Positions 17,344-25,323 are shown, numbered from the stretch's first letter. The stretch is DNA of 64,000 bases from Sphingobacteriales bacterium (GCA_027483645.1 JAIXUD010000010.1:126001-190000); one strand, 5' to 3'. Numbers and translations are program-made. Notes: generated by a model not told the origin, from the letters alone.

Positions 17344-17484
17344 ACTACTCTAACCCCTACCAAGCACTGGCCAGCACGGGCATGATGCTGGTAATTTTAT
17401 TAAACATCGCCTGCACATGATGATAACTTTCCGCTAGTGGCCTAGCCCCTTTCGCTTCATCATATGGCAATATACACAGAGGGT

Positions 17485-18297
17485 TTAATCTTTGAAATTG
17501 CCCTTGCGCTTTTCCATAGAACTGATGAAGGCTTCGTTCAAATCGTTTGATAGTATCATGGCCGCATTCCAGGTAGCAATATAGTTAAGCCCATCTTCTA
17601 CGGTGTGGTCGCGACTATAGCGCAGCATCTCTTTGCTTCCCCTAATGGATAAGGGCGATTTTGAGGTAATTTGTTCGGCAATTTCTGCAACGGCTTTCAG
17701 CAAACCGTCCCTATCGGCATAAGTACTGTTCACCAAACCGCACGCTTTAGCCTCGGGGCCTAATACCCTTCGGCCGGTATACGCCATTTCGCGCACCATA
17801 CCGTCGCTTATAAGTTTCGGCAAGCGTTGCAGGCTACCCAAATCGGCTACCATACCCATATCTATTTCCTTAATGGTAAAGTAAGCATCTTCAGTGCAAT
17901 AGCGCATGTCGCAGGCCGAAACAATATCGAGGCCACCCCCAATGCAGCCGCCATGTATGGCAGCCAGCACTGGCTTGCTACAGCGCTCAATAGCATTTAT
18001 TGGTGCCTGCAGCACTTTCACAAAGCCTCTGATCTTTTCACGTACCCTACCTTCGCATTCATCGGCGGTTTCTTGCCTTATGGCCATCAGTAGTTCCAGG
18101 TCAATACCCGCACAAAAGTGTTTGCCCTGACCTTGCAATACTATCACTCGGGCATCGGGGTTGGTATCCAAGTCCTCAAAAACCGCTTGCAGTTCGTTCC
18201 AGGCCTGCTTATTCAAGGCGTTGGCTTTGTCAGGTCTATTAAAACTAACGGTGGCAACGTGGTTCTCTATATTTAGGCTTAAGGTCTGGTAGGTCAT
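17485..18297 (-). CDS. Crotonase-family protein, probable delta(3,5)-delta(2,4)-dienoyl-CoA isomerase
   Basis: 270 residues from the ATG at 18297. Crotonase signatures: FNRPDKANALN (17-30), GKHFCAGIDL (oxyanion hole, about 58-67) and AAIHGGCIGGGLDIVSACD (112-130). Acidic residues D124 (GGGLD), E144 (IKEID) and D152 (VADLG) sit where ECH1-type dienoyl-CoA isomerases carry their catalytic triad. Enoyl-CoA hydratases have Glu at two of these places, which is why I prefer the isomerase call. The DMRYCTEDAYFTIKEID stretch is very ECH1-like. The predicted role is moving double bonds during beta-oxidation of unsaturated fatty acids. A longer TTG start at 18324 is less likely. Confidence 0.85.
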   Translation of the reverse strand: MTYQTLSLNIENHVATVSFNRPDKANALNKQAWNELQAVFEDLDTNPDARVIVLQGQGKHFCAGIDLELLMAIRQETADECEGRVREKIRGFVKVLQAPINAIERCSKPVLAAIHGGCIGGGLDIVSACDMRYCTEDAYFTIKEIDMGMVADLGSLQRLPKLISDGMVREMAYTGRRVLGPEAKACGLVNSTYADRDGLLKAVAEIAEQITSKSPLSIRGSKEMLRYSRDHTVEDGLNYIATWNAAMILSNDLNEAFISSMEKRKGNFKD

Positions 18298-18409
18298 GGT
18301 AAATTCGTTTATGCTAAAGTGCAAGTTATAAAATTAGGTCGGTTTTAATAGGGAGCATAATTATTGATTTTAACCAGGTTGGTAATTGTTTGTGATACAG
18401 CAACCAACA

Positions 18410-18427
18410 TGTGATCTTGGAGGGATT
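18410..18427. repeat. Partial duplicate of the tRNA-Arg 3' end
   Basis: TGTGATCTTGGAGGGATT differs at one of 18 bases from 18549-18566, which is the 3' end of tRNA-Arg plus two flanking bases. It lies 140 bases downstream of the tRNA in the same orientation, beyond its terminator. Confidence 0.55.
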
Positions 18428-18454
18428 GGTTGCGAAAAGCTCCCCCGCATGCTG

Positions 18455-18496
18455 TGAAACAAAAAGCCCCATCTCGTTTTGAACGAAACAGGGCTT
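18455..18496 (-). terminator. Terminator of the tRNA-Arg transcript
   Basis: Read on the minus strand, AAGCCCTGTTTCGTT can pair with AACGAGATGGGGCTT over a short CAAA loop. The middle four pairs include G-U wobbles that work only for the minus-strand RNA. A TTTTTGTTT tail follows. It lies about 55 bases after the tRNA 3' end. Confidence 0.65.
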
Positions 18497-18550
18497 ATAA
18501 AACATCATTCACTAATTAACCAATCAACCAATCAACCAGTTACCAAATTG

Positions 18551-18624
18551 TGACCTTGGAGGGATTCGAACCCCCAACCAACAGAACCGGAATCTGTCAT
18601 TCTATCCAATTGAACTACAAGGCC
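18551..18624 (-). tRNA. tRNA-Arg (anticodon CCG)
   Basis: A 74-base cloverleaf on the minus strand. Acceptor stem GGCCTTG/CAAGGTC has one G-U pair and discriminator A. The anticodon arm is ACAGA-TTCCGGT-TCTGT, giving anticodon CCG. The T-arm is GGGGG-TTCGAAT-CCCTC. The 3' CCA is not encoded. It reads CGG arginine codons. Confidence 0.95.
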
Positions 18625-18689
18625 AGTACTTATTTCTAAGATGGGGCAAAATTAACACCTTTTCCACTGAAATTGTAACACGGGTTGAA

Positions 18690-18697
18690 TAGTTTTG
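18690..18697 (+). promoter_or_regulatory. -7 box TAGTTTTG for the thioesterase gene
   Basis: TAGTTTTG lies 21 bases before the ATG at 18719, with a TTG 17 bases upstream at 18673. This fits the Bacteroidota TTG / TAnnTTTG promoter. Confidence 0.6.
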
Positions 18698-18718
18698 CAC
18701 CGTACTTAAACCACTGCC

Positions 18719-19246
18719 ATGTCGCGCGCAAAAGCCCCTAAGGAATCTGAGACCATTATGACCGAGATCGTGTTGCCCAACGACACCAATGCACTGCACA
18801 ACCTTCGTGGGGGTAAAATTCTGCACTGGATGGACATTGCCTCGGCCATTGCCGCCGGCCGACACGCCGAAGCCGTGGTAGTAACCGCCTCCGTGGACTC
18901 TGTATCTTTCGAAAATCCCATTAAATTGGGCGATGTGGTAACCATTACCGCTACTGTTACCCGCGCTTTCCGTACCTCGGTAGAGACCTATATTGAGGTT
19001 ACAGCCGAAAACCTACCCAGCAAAACGCACTACAAGTGCAACACTGCCTATTATACCTTCGTGGCGTTGGATAGCAATGGCCGCCCCAAGGTATTGCCGC
19101 AGGTGGAGCCCACTAATGCCCACGAAAAGGAAAAATACGCCGGTGCCATGCGCCGCCGCGAACTTCGCCTAGTGCTTGCCGGCCGCATGAAACCAGCAGA
19201 GGCCAAGGAGCTGCAATCTCTGTTTGTTAATTTGGAGAATGGCTAG
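18719..19246 (+). CDS. Acyl-CoA thioesterase, hotdog fold (YciA/BACH type)
   Basis: 175 residues. The hotdog core includes NALHNLRGGKILHWMDIASAIAAGRHA, the usual helix with catalytic Asp (D39), followed by VVVTASVDSVSFENPIKLGDVVTITATVTRAFRTSVETYIEV. The YKCNTAYYTFVALDSNGRP strand follows. Family members hydrolyse acyl-CoA to free acid and CoA in the cytosol. A C-terminal helical extension (YAGAMRRRELRLVLAGRMKPAEAKELQSLF) is common in this group. A small predicted membrane ORF begins at the base after its stop codon. Confidence 0.88.
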   Translation: MSRAKAPKESETIMTEIVLPNDTNALHNLRGGKILHWMDIASAIAAGRHAEAVVVTASVDSVSFENPIKLGDVVTITATVTRAFRTSVETYIEVTAENLPSKTHYKCNTAYYTFVALDSNGRPKVLPQVEPTNAHEKEKYAGAMRRRELRLVLAGRMKPAEAKELQSLFVNLENG

Positions 19247-19393
19247 TTGATCTGGCAACTTTCCATAGCGTGGATACTTTCTATTCTGTTTGTCATTTTT
19301 GGCAGGCGTAAACCACACTATCTGTCTAGGCTTAAATGGGGTAAATATTATCATATTGAACCAAAGCCAACCGACGAAGTACCGCCAAATTAA
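19247..19393 (+). CDS. Possible 48-residue membrane protein starting directly after the thioesterase stop
   Basis: TTG follows immediately on the TAG stop of the thioesterase. The frame stays open for 48 codons: one hydrophobic segment (IWQLSIAWILSILFVIFG, residues 2-19), then RRKPHYLSRLKWGKYY and an acidic Pro-rich tail ending DEVPPN. A basic stretch after the membrane segment and natural-looking composition suggest a real gene. However, there is no ATG and no recognised family. Confidence 0.35.
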   Translation: MIWQLSIAWILSILFVIFGRRKPHYLSRLKWGKYYHIEPKPTDEVPPN

Positions 19394-19494
19394 CGGCAAG
19401 TAATCGTTGCATCCTTAGAGTTTTTAACTTTGCGTTCGTTGCAGTTAAATACATTGTACTTCGTTCATCGTACCTTGTACATCAATTGAAGCAA

Positions 19495-20514
19495 TCACTC
19501 TTTTATCGTCACTTTCAACACCCAATCTTCAAACACTTGCCCAACGTAAAAGGTATTTTTGTAGGCCACAGCTACCGAATTACCACTGATAGAGGAGCCA
19601 GAAGTGCTGTACAATACCTCGGTCTTGCCGTTTTCCAGCTTTACTAAATACACTATACCCGGTGAAAGCTTTTCTGCATTGCGGGCATGCTTGATGAATT
19701 TGCCTGAGCTAGGGTGCGCCGCTATGAGCACTGTGCCAGGGTTGGCTAGGCTGATGTTATCCAAGCCCTTTAGCTTTGCCACGTTCCGTAGATATACCAA
19801 GCTGCCATCGGCTTGTCGGCTATATTCGGCTAGGGTCTTCTTTTGCGTTGCGGCTACATACACGCGGTCGCCTTCCACCAATATACCATTGGCATAGGCT
19901 AGCTTTTTGTCGTTGGCATTAAAGCAGGTGCCATTGGCGGGGCAATAGACTATTCGGCTGGTGCGCACTTGGAACATTTTTTCCATCAACCAACCAAAAC
20001 CAATATTAGCGCGCTTGCTGTCGTTGTTTACATAAAAACCACCATCGGGCAATCCCGCAACATCGTTTGGTGATACTATCAGTTTGCTCTCAATCTGCTT
20101 TTGGAAGAGCAAGGTTTTGCCTTGTACCTCATATACCAAAATGCTGTTGCGCTTGGTTTTGGCTTCTTTGTTATACTCGTGGTTTACCACAAACAGCCAT
20201 ACCTTACCATTGCTACCCAGCACCAAATCAATACCATGCGGGTTAAAAACCAATCCTTCCGGCTCGTTGGTACGGGTTAGCGTATCCTTGGCATTGGTCT
20301 CAGGGTCTAGGGCCACGATCTCGCCAAAGCGTGGCAGTTCATTGCGCCGTTGGCTGCAGGATATTAGTAGGCGCTTTTGTCCGTTCAGAGTATCCAGTAC
20401 TATATCCTCCGTGCCAGGGCCAAGGTGAATTACCTCCTCGCTAAACGTGGGCTCTTGGGCTTGGGCGGTGAGGAAGGTGATTAGGATAAGGAGTGGGAGG
20501 AGAAGTTTGGACAT
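19495..20514 (-). CDS. Secreted paraoxonase/arylesterase-like beta-propeller
   Basis: 339 residues with a signal peptide (ends LTAQAQ, about residue 20). The sequence tracks the paraoxonase six-bladed propeller: E36-D37 in GTEDIVLD, H93 in FNPHGIDLV, H112 in LFVVNHEY, N150-D151 in VSPNDVAGLPDGGFYVNND, N209 in YANGILV, and D252-N253 in LDNISLA. These are the positions of the catalytic-calcium ligands and His dyad in PON1. The enzyme is therefore a plausible Ca-dependent lactonase/arylesterase of the periplasm. SMP-30/gluconolactonase relatives have a different ligand pattern. No neighbouring gene suggests the substrate. Confidence 0.75.
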   Translation of the reverse strand: MSKLLLPLLILITFLTAQAQEPTFSEEVIHLGPGTEDIVLDTLNGQKRLLISCSQRRNELPRFGEIVALDPETNAKDTLTRTNEPEGLVFNPHGIDLVLGSNGKVWLFVVNHEYNKEAKTKRNSILVYEVQGKTLLFQKQIESKLIVSPNDVAGLPDGGFYVNNDSKRANIGFGWLMEKMFQVRTSRIVYCPANGTCFNANDKKLAYANGILVEGDRVYVAATQKKTLAEYSRQADGSLVYLRNVAKLKGLDNISLANPGTVLIAAHPSSGKFIKHARNAEKLSPGIVYLVKLENGKTEVLYSTSGSSISGNSVAVAYKNTFYVGQVFEDWVLKVTIKE

Positions 20515-20530
20515 GGTGGTAGTATGTGTT

Positions 20531-20737
20531 TTGTCTGAATCAGAATTTGCAGAATTTGAGAATTATAGAATTTATTTTAGCGAATTTTTTAAATTGAAGA
20601 CTCATGATACTAGTTTACCGAAGCTAATCTTGGTATAAGCATACGATGATTGCAAGCATTATGCTCTATTGTTAGTAAATGAGATAAAGTTGCTCAATTC
20701 TATAATTCTTAAAATCTGCAAATTCTGATTCAGACAA
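20531..20737. repeat. Inverted-repeat element A flanking the GxxExxY gene
   Basis: 207 bases bounded by 42-base arms. 20531-20572 (starting TTGTCTGAATCAGAATTTGC) and 20696-20737 are reverse complements with two mismatches. The centre is AT-rich and non-coding. Confidence 0.8.
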
Positions 20738-20739
20738 CA

Positions 20740-21138
20740 TTAAACAGGCTTGGGATGATATTTTGGATTGAACATAAGCTTGTACTCTAAACTAATGCCT
20801 CCAAAATTAAGCAATAGACCCTTAGGATAGTCATACACAACCGCATAGTTTTTTGCTTGCGCTATATGCAGGTCTTCAAGTTTAACAAGCGCTTTTATTT
20901 CTATCACCAATTTATCATCAACAATAAAATCGGCCCTTCTCTCACCAACTTCATAATCATCATAGAACACTTTACAATTCTGTTCTCTTACATGAGGAAT
21001 AGAGGCTCTAGTGAGTTCAATAGATAAACAGCGCTGGTAAATAAGTTCTTGGAAACCAGGCCCCATTTTTTGATGCACCTTCATGGCACAACCTATTACT
21101 GCATAGGTTAGAGAATCTTTATAGGCAGGTGTTTCCAT
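20740..21138 (-). CDS. GxxExxY protein
   Basis: 132 residues. The name-giving motif GFQELIY (GxxExxY) lies about 28-34, followed by LSIELTRASIPHVREQNCKVFYDDYEVG, RADFIVDDKLVIEIKAL (PD-(D/E)xK-like core: D, E and K), and YAVVYDYPKGLLLNFGG. The family is widespread, often multicopy in Bacteroidota, and of unknown function; the nuclease-like core is an inference. The gene fills the space between two roughly 205-bp inverted-repeat elements almost exactly (2 bases to one, 2 to the other), which suggests that it moves as a cassette with them. Confidence 0.92.
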   Translation of the reverse strand: METPAYKDSLTYAVIGCAMKVHQKMGPGFQELIYQRCLSIELTRASIPHVREQNCKVFYDDYEVGERRADFIVDDKLVIEIKALVKLEDLHIAQAKNYAVVYDYPKGLLLNFGGISLEYKLMFNPKYHPKPV

Positions 21139-21140
21139 TT

Positions 21141-21344
21141 TCGTCTGAATCAGAATTTGCAGAATTATAAAATTATAGAATTACTTACAACAAGATGAAA
21201 ATAGAAACCAATCACTTTATATTTCCAGTTGAAGTTAAAAATTGCTAATCGTGCACGCTATCCAAGAGTATTACGTTTAAAGTTAGTACATGTGCACAAC
21301 ACAATTCTATAATTCTCAAATTCTGCAAATTCTGATTCAGACAA
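21141..21344. repeat. Inverted-repeat element B flanking the GxxExxY gene
   Basis: 204 bases with arms 21141-21182 and 21303-21344. The right arm is the exact reverse complement of the left arm of element A (20531-20572), 42 of 42 bases. The whole 814-base segment 20531-21344 is thus bounded by perfect inverted repeats. Confidence 0.8.
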
Positions 21345-21347
21345 ACC

Positions 21348-21397
21348 TTAATTCTGCAAATTCTGATTCAGACACCCGTAATTCTGACCCAGACCTG
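21348..21397. repeat. Two degraded half-copies of the TCTGATTCAGACA repeat
   Basis: TTAATTCTGCAAATTCTGAT then TCAGACA (21348-21374) and TAATTCTGACCCAGACC (21380-21396) repeat the outer end of element B. They run right up to the promoter of the next gene. Confidence 0.6.
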
Positions 21398-21398
21398 T

Positions 21399-21406
21399 TA
21401 ACTTTG
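21399..21406 (+). promoter_or_regulatory. -7 box TAACTTTG before the BatA-domain operon
   Basis: TAACTTTG ends six bases before the ATG at 21412, so the operon mRNA is probably leaderless or has a very short leader. The -33 region falls within the degraded repeat copies. Confidence 0.55.
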
Positions 21407-21411
21407 CCCGC

Positions 21412-23439
21412 ATGAGTTTTGTGTACCCTGCCTTTTTGTTTGCCGCAGCCTTGGTAGCCATACCCATTATTGTACACCTGTTCAACTTCAGGCGCTACAA
21501 AACGGTGTATTTTACCAACGTGCGTTTCCTCAAGGAGGTGAAGGAGGAAACTACCAGCCGCAGCAAGCTTAAACACCTGTTGGTGTTGGCTGCCCGTTGC
21601 CTCGCCGTGCTGTTCTTGGTGTTGGCGTTTGCACAGCCGTTTATCCCGGTAAACAAAACAGAGCAAACCAAGGAAGGCACCCGTGGCATCTCCATCTTTA
21701 TCGACAACTCATTTAGTATGAGTGCCGAGGCGGATGATGAGGCATTGCTGCTGCGCGCCAAACGCAAAGCCCGCGAGATAGTGGACGTATATGGCGAGAC
21801 GGGTCGTTTTCAGTTATTGACAAATGATTTTGAGGCCCGCCACCAGCGCTTTGTATCGCGGGAGGAGGTGCTGAACATGATAGACGAGGTGCAGCCCAGC
21901 CCACGAAGCCGCCCACTGAGGGAAGTATTGGCCATGCAAAAGAAGACCTTTACCGATGGACGGATTGATGTGCCGGTAGGATATTGGCTGTCGGATTTCC
22001 AAAAGAATATCGCCGACTTTGAGCCAGATACTGCCATCAGCCTATCGCTGGCACCGTTGCAAGCAGTAAAGCAACAGAACGTGTATATCGATTCCGCCTG
22101 GTTTGAAAGGCCGATTGTATTTACCAACCAGCCCAACAACCTGTTTGTAAAGATTATGAACAGCGGTGATGCGGAGATAGAGAACAACCGCCTTACGCTC
22201 AACATAAACGGCCAAACCAAGGCCATTACCGATTACAGTATTGCTGCCAATAGCTTCGTTGTTGACACCTTGGTGTTTACGGTGCCTACCGATGGCTGGT
22301 ACCAAGCTGAGCTAAGCATTCAAGATTACCCAATTACGTTTGACGACATCTACTATATGGCCTTCCGCTCAACAGGTAAGGTGCAGGTGCTGGTGATAAA
22401 CGAGGATAAAGAGAGCCCTTTCCTAAAAGCCATCTATGCCGATAGCGAGCGCTTTGGCCTTACTACCCAACCTGTAAATAGGTTGGACTATACCGCCCTC
22501 ACCAACAATGGATTGATTGTCCTCAACAACCTCAACGCCATCCCTTCAGGCTTAGCGGCAGAGCTGGAGAAGTACTTGCAAAACGGCGGTGCCTTGGTAA
22601 TATTCCCAAGTGCAAGGGCTGATATCAACTCATTCAACACCTTCTTTAATGTAGTTGGGGTGAATAGCATCGGTGGGTTGAGCACCGTAGAAATGCCCGT
22701 AACCACACTGGAAACCCAGCACGACCTGTTTCAAGATGTATTTGAAGCGGTGCCGCGCAACTTATCGCTACCCAACACCAAACTCCATTATACCTTTGTA
22801 CCGAGTACCCGTAGCAATGAGCAGGAGCTGCTGACCTTCCGCGACGGCACCTCTTTTATGAGCGCTTATACCCACGAAGGAGGAAAAATCTACGTATCTG
22901 CTAGCCCGCTGGATAGGGATGTTACCGATTTCCCTGTACATGCCATCTTTGTGCCGATGCTCTATAAAATGGCCTTGAGCGGCGGCCAATTACAAGCCCC
23001 AGCTTATACCTTGGGTAACGATAACGTAGTAGAGGTGATTTCGGAAATGGTGAATGCCGATGCCTCATTGAAACTAAAAGGCAAAACCGCCGAGTTTATC
23101 CCGCAGCAGCGTATCAATGGCAACCGCGTACTGCTTACCGTAAACGACCAAAGCCTGCGCGATGCAGGCATATTTGAAGTGCAAACCAACGATGGTAAAA
23201 TGCTGGCCTTGGCAGCCTTTAACTATAACCGCAACGAATCGGTAGCTGATTACTATACTTTGGATGAATTGGAGAACCGCTATCCACAAGCCAACATCTC
23301 GGTATTGGATGCTGGAAGTACTAATTTTGCTGGGTTGGTACAGGAGTTTGACCGCGGGATTGTTCTGTGGAAACTTTGTATTATTTTTGTGCTGTTATTT
23401 GCCGGAATCGAAGCGCTGTTGTTGCGCTTTATGAAATAA
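21412..23439 (+). CDS. BatA-domain / vWA-like membrane protein
   Basis: 675 residues. Residues 1-80 are the BatA N-terminal double-transmembrane domain: YPAFLFAAALVAIPIIVHLFNFRRYKTVYFTNVRFLKEV, then RSKLKHLLVLAARCLAVLFLVLAFAQPFIP. A von Willebrand A-like domain follows from about 88 (ISIFIDNSFSMSAEADDEAL), carrying a DxSxS metal site. The middle is beta-rich and periplasmic, with a GATase1-like VLVINEDKESPFLKAIY to GALVIFPSA part. A C-terminal membrane helix ends LLRFMK. The family is linked to aerotolerance and envelope stress in Bacteroides, but the exact role is unknown. It heads a tight operon (22 bases to the next gene). Confidence 0.85.
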   Translation: MSFVYPAFLFAAALVAIPIIVHLFNFRRYKTVYFTNVRFLKEVKEETTSRSKLKHLLVLAARCLAVLFLVLAFAQPFIPVNKTEQTKEGTRGISIFIDNSFSMSAEADDEALLLRAKRKAREIVDVYGETGRFQLLTNDFEARHQRFVSREEVLNMIDEVQPSPRSRPLREVLAMQKKTFTDGRIDVPVGYWLSDFQKNIADFEPDTAISLSLAPLQAVKQQNVYIDSAWFERPIVFTNQPNNLFVKIMNSGDAEIENNRLTLNINGQTKAITDYSIAANSFVVDTLVFTVPTDGWYQAELSIQDYPITFDDIYYMAFRSTGKVQVLVINEDKESPFLKAIYADSERFGLTTQPVNRLDYTALTNNGLIVLNNLNAIPSGLAAELEKYLQNGGALVIFPSARADINSFNTFFNVVGVNSIGGLSTVEMPVTTLETQHDLFQDVFEAVPRNLSLPNTKLHYTFVPSTRSNEQELLTFRDGTSFMSAYTHEGGKIYVSASPLDRDVTDFPVHAIFVPMLYKMALSGGQLQAPAYTLGNDNVVEVISEMVNADASLKLKGKTAEFIPQQRINGNRVLLTVNDQSLRDAGIFEVQTNDGKMLALAAFNYNRNESVADYYTLDELENRYPQANISVLDAGSTNFAGLVQEFDRGIVLWKLCIIFVLLFAGIEALLLRFMK

Positions 23440-23461
23440 ACCGAGAGGGATAAACCACTTC

Positions 23462-24745
23462 ATGGATATCATCATCAGGGCTGCCCGTATCATTGATTCT
23501 GCCGGTAAAACGGCCGCCCAGCAACAAGATATTCTCATCCGTAAAGGGAAAATCGAGAAGATTGCTGCCAATATACCCAACGACAAGAAGCTGAAAGAGA
23601 TAACGGGCACCAACCTGCACGTTTCCATCGGCTGGGTTGATATGGGTGCCTTTATTGGCGACCCAGGGCTAGAGCACCGAGAGGATTTGCATACCGCTAT
23701 CCGTTCGGCCGCCGCGGGTGGGTTTACTACCATCCTTGCCAACCCCAACACACAACCGGCGCTGCACAGCAAATCGGAAATTGAATATGTCATCCGCAAG
23801 AGTGCGGGTAATGTGGTGAATATACTGCCCATAGGCGCGGTAAGCCACGACTGCAAAGGGGTGGACATAACCGAAATGCACGACATGCACGCTGCTGGTG
23901 CCATTGCTTTTGGCGATGGTTTCAACTCATCTCTTAATGCCGGGCTTACGCTTAGGAGCTTGCTGTATGTAAAACCATTTGGAGGGTTAATCATCGCCCA
24001 CCCATTCGAGAAGAGCATTGCCAAAAGCGGCCAAATGAACGAGGGCATCAACAGCACCATCCTTGGCATGCACGGTATACCGCATTTAGCCGAGGAGCTG
24101 ATGGTAAAGCGCGACCTGGATATATTGGCCTACACCAATAGCCGCCTGCACTTTGCCTACGTATCTACGCCGCAGTCTGTGGAGCACATCAAGAAAGCGA
24201 AGGCCGATGGCCAGTTGGTTACCTGCTCGGTAACTCCGTACAACCTTACCTTGGAAGACGACCTATTGCTGGACTACGATACCAATTACAAGCTAATGCC
24301 GCCACTGCGCACCAAAGCCGATAACCAGGCCTTGGTAAAAGCATTGAACGATGGTACTATTGATACTATCACTAGCTTCCACTTCCCTCACGACCCAGAG
24401 AATAAGGACCTGGAGTTTGATATGGCCGACTTTGGTATGATTGCCTTTGAAACCACTTTTGCCTTGGTAAATACCTATCTTGGCAAAAAGGTGGATTTGG
24501 AGACGATAATAGAGAAGTTTACTACGAACCCGCGCGATATTTTAGGTTTGGAATTACCAGAGATTGCTGAGGGCGAAATGGCCGATATTACCATTTTTGA
24601 TCCAGAGGAAAAGTGGACGTTTACCCAGAAAGACATTAAATCGCGCTCCAAGAATACGCCATTTGTTGGCACTCAGTTTACGGGCCGTGTAATTGGTATA
24701 GTTAACAATGGTCAAGTTTACCTAAACGAAATAGCCAAGGCATGA
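23462..24745 (+). CDS. Dihydroorotase-like amidohydrolase lacking catalytic metal ligands
   Basis: 427 residues, full-length for a type I dihydroorotase with both the composite beta domain and the TIM barrel. The metal HxH motif (normally DxHxHxREPG) reads DMGAFIGDPG at 60-69, with both His replaced. The later IAHVST His is Y233 in FAYVST. VTPHHL is VTPYNL (259-262). The catalytic TDHAPH reads SFHFPH (305-310), with Asp changed to Phe. H180 and D152 remain. Non-catalytic dihydroorotase homologues that support aspartate transcarbamoylase are known in other bacteria, so a structural or regulatory role is the likely inference. It overlaps the next gene by ATGA and lies in an envelope/glycosyltransferase operon rather than with other pyr genes. 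Confidence 0.85.
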   Translation: MDIIIRAARIIDSAGKTAAQQQDILIRKGKIEKIAANIPNDKKLKEITGTNLHVSIGWVDMGAFIGDPGLEHREDLHTAIRSAAAGGFTTILANPNTQPALHSKSEIEYVIRKSAGNVVNILPIGAVSHDCKGVDITEMHDMHAAGAIAFGDGFNSSLNAGLTLRSLLYVKPFGGLIIAHPFEKSIAKSGQMNEGINSTILGMHGIPHLAEELMVKRDLDILAYTNSRLHFAYVSTPQSVEHIKKAKADGQLVTCSVTPYNLTLEDDLLLDYDTNYKLMPPLRTKADNQALVKALNDGTIDTITSFHFPHDPENKDLEFDMADFGMIAFETTFALVNTYLGKKVDLETIIEKFTTNPRDILGLELPEIAEGEMADITIFDPEEKWTFTQKDIKSRSKNTPFVGTQFTGRVIGIVNNGQVYLNEIAKA

Positions 24746-25323
24746 GTACTGTTGAATCATCAAGCATACAGCAGATCGGATTGCGCAACGGCGTAGTTTC
24801 CGGTATCCTTAGTATTATTTACACCCTATTATTATACATATTGGGTGGAGAGCTATTGTTCAAAACCAGCATGCAATTGTTGGGCAACGTTATCCTCATT
24901 GGGATGATGTGTTACACGGTTCAGACGTATCGAAAGCAACACAACAATTATGTGAGCTTCCGCCAAGCATTTGGTGGGGCCTTTTCAGTATCTGTATTTG
25001 GGGTGCTCTTGCCATTGCTTTTTGCTTACATCCTTTATACATATATCGATCCTGAACTTACCATGCGTTTAAAGGAGTATACCATCAAGACCTCGATTGA
25101 AATGTTCCAGTGGTTTAACATGAGCGAAGACCAAATTGATGCAGCATTAGATGAGATAAAAGAGAAAGATTACTCGCCCACTATTGCCAATTACTTGAAA
25201 GGTTATGTTGGTGCGCTTATTTTTGCTGCTTTGTTTTCTGTAGTTGTAGCATTTGTCTTTTGGCTGATTTCGCGCAAAAATGAGCCAGCACCAGCGTTTG
25301 ACCCAATTATTGACCATAATTGA
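24742..25323 (+). CDS. DUF4199 membrane protein
   Basis: 193 residues with four predicted membrane helices: VVSGILSIIYTLLLYILGG, LLGNVILIGMMCYTV, FGGAFSVSVFGVLLPLLFAYILYTY and YVGALIFAALFSVVVAFVFWLI. This is the DUF4199 pattern common in Bacteroidota. The segment KQHNNYVSFRQAFGGAFSV is the family core. Function unknown. Start and stop overlap both neighbours (ATGA with the upstream gene; TGATG with the downstream one), so it is translationally coupled inside the operon. Confidence 0.85.
   Translation: MSTVESSSIQQIGLRNGVVSGILSIIYTLLLYILGGELLFKTSMQLLGNVILIGMMCYTVQTYRKQHNNYVSFRQAFGGAFSVSVFGVLLPLLFAYILYTYIDPELTMRLKEYTIKTSIEMFQWFNMSEDQIDAALDEIKEKDYSPTIANYLKGYVGALIFAALFSVVVAFVFWLISRKNEPAPAFDPIIDHN

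Noticed and set aside
17485-18297. Ordinary enoyl-CoA hydratase
   Set aside because: The acidic residues D124, E144 and D152 match the dienoyl-CoA isomerase triad rather than the two Glu of hydratases.
20531-21397. CRISPR array
   Set aside because: The repeats are inverted arms of palindromic elements, not regularly spaced direct repeats with unique spacers, and there are no cas genes.
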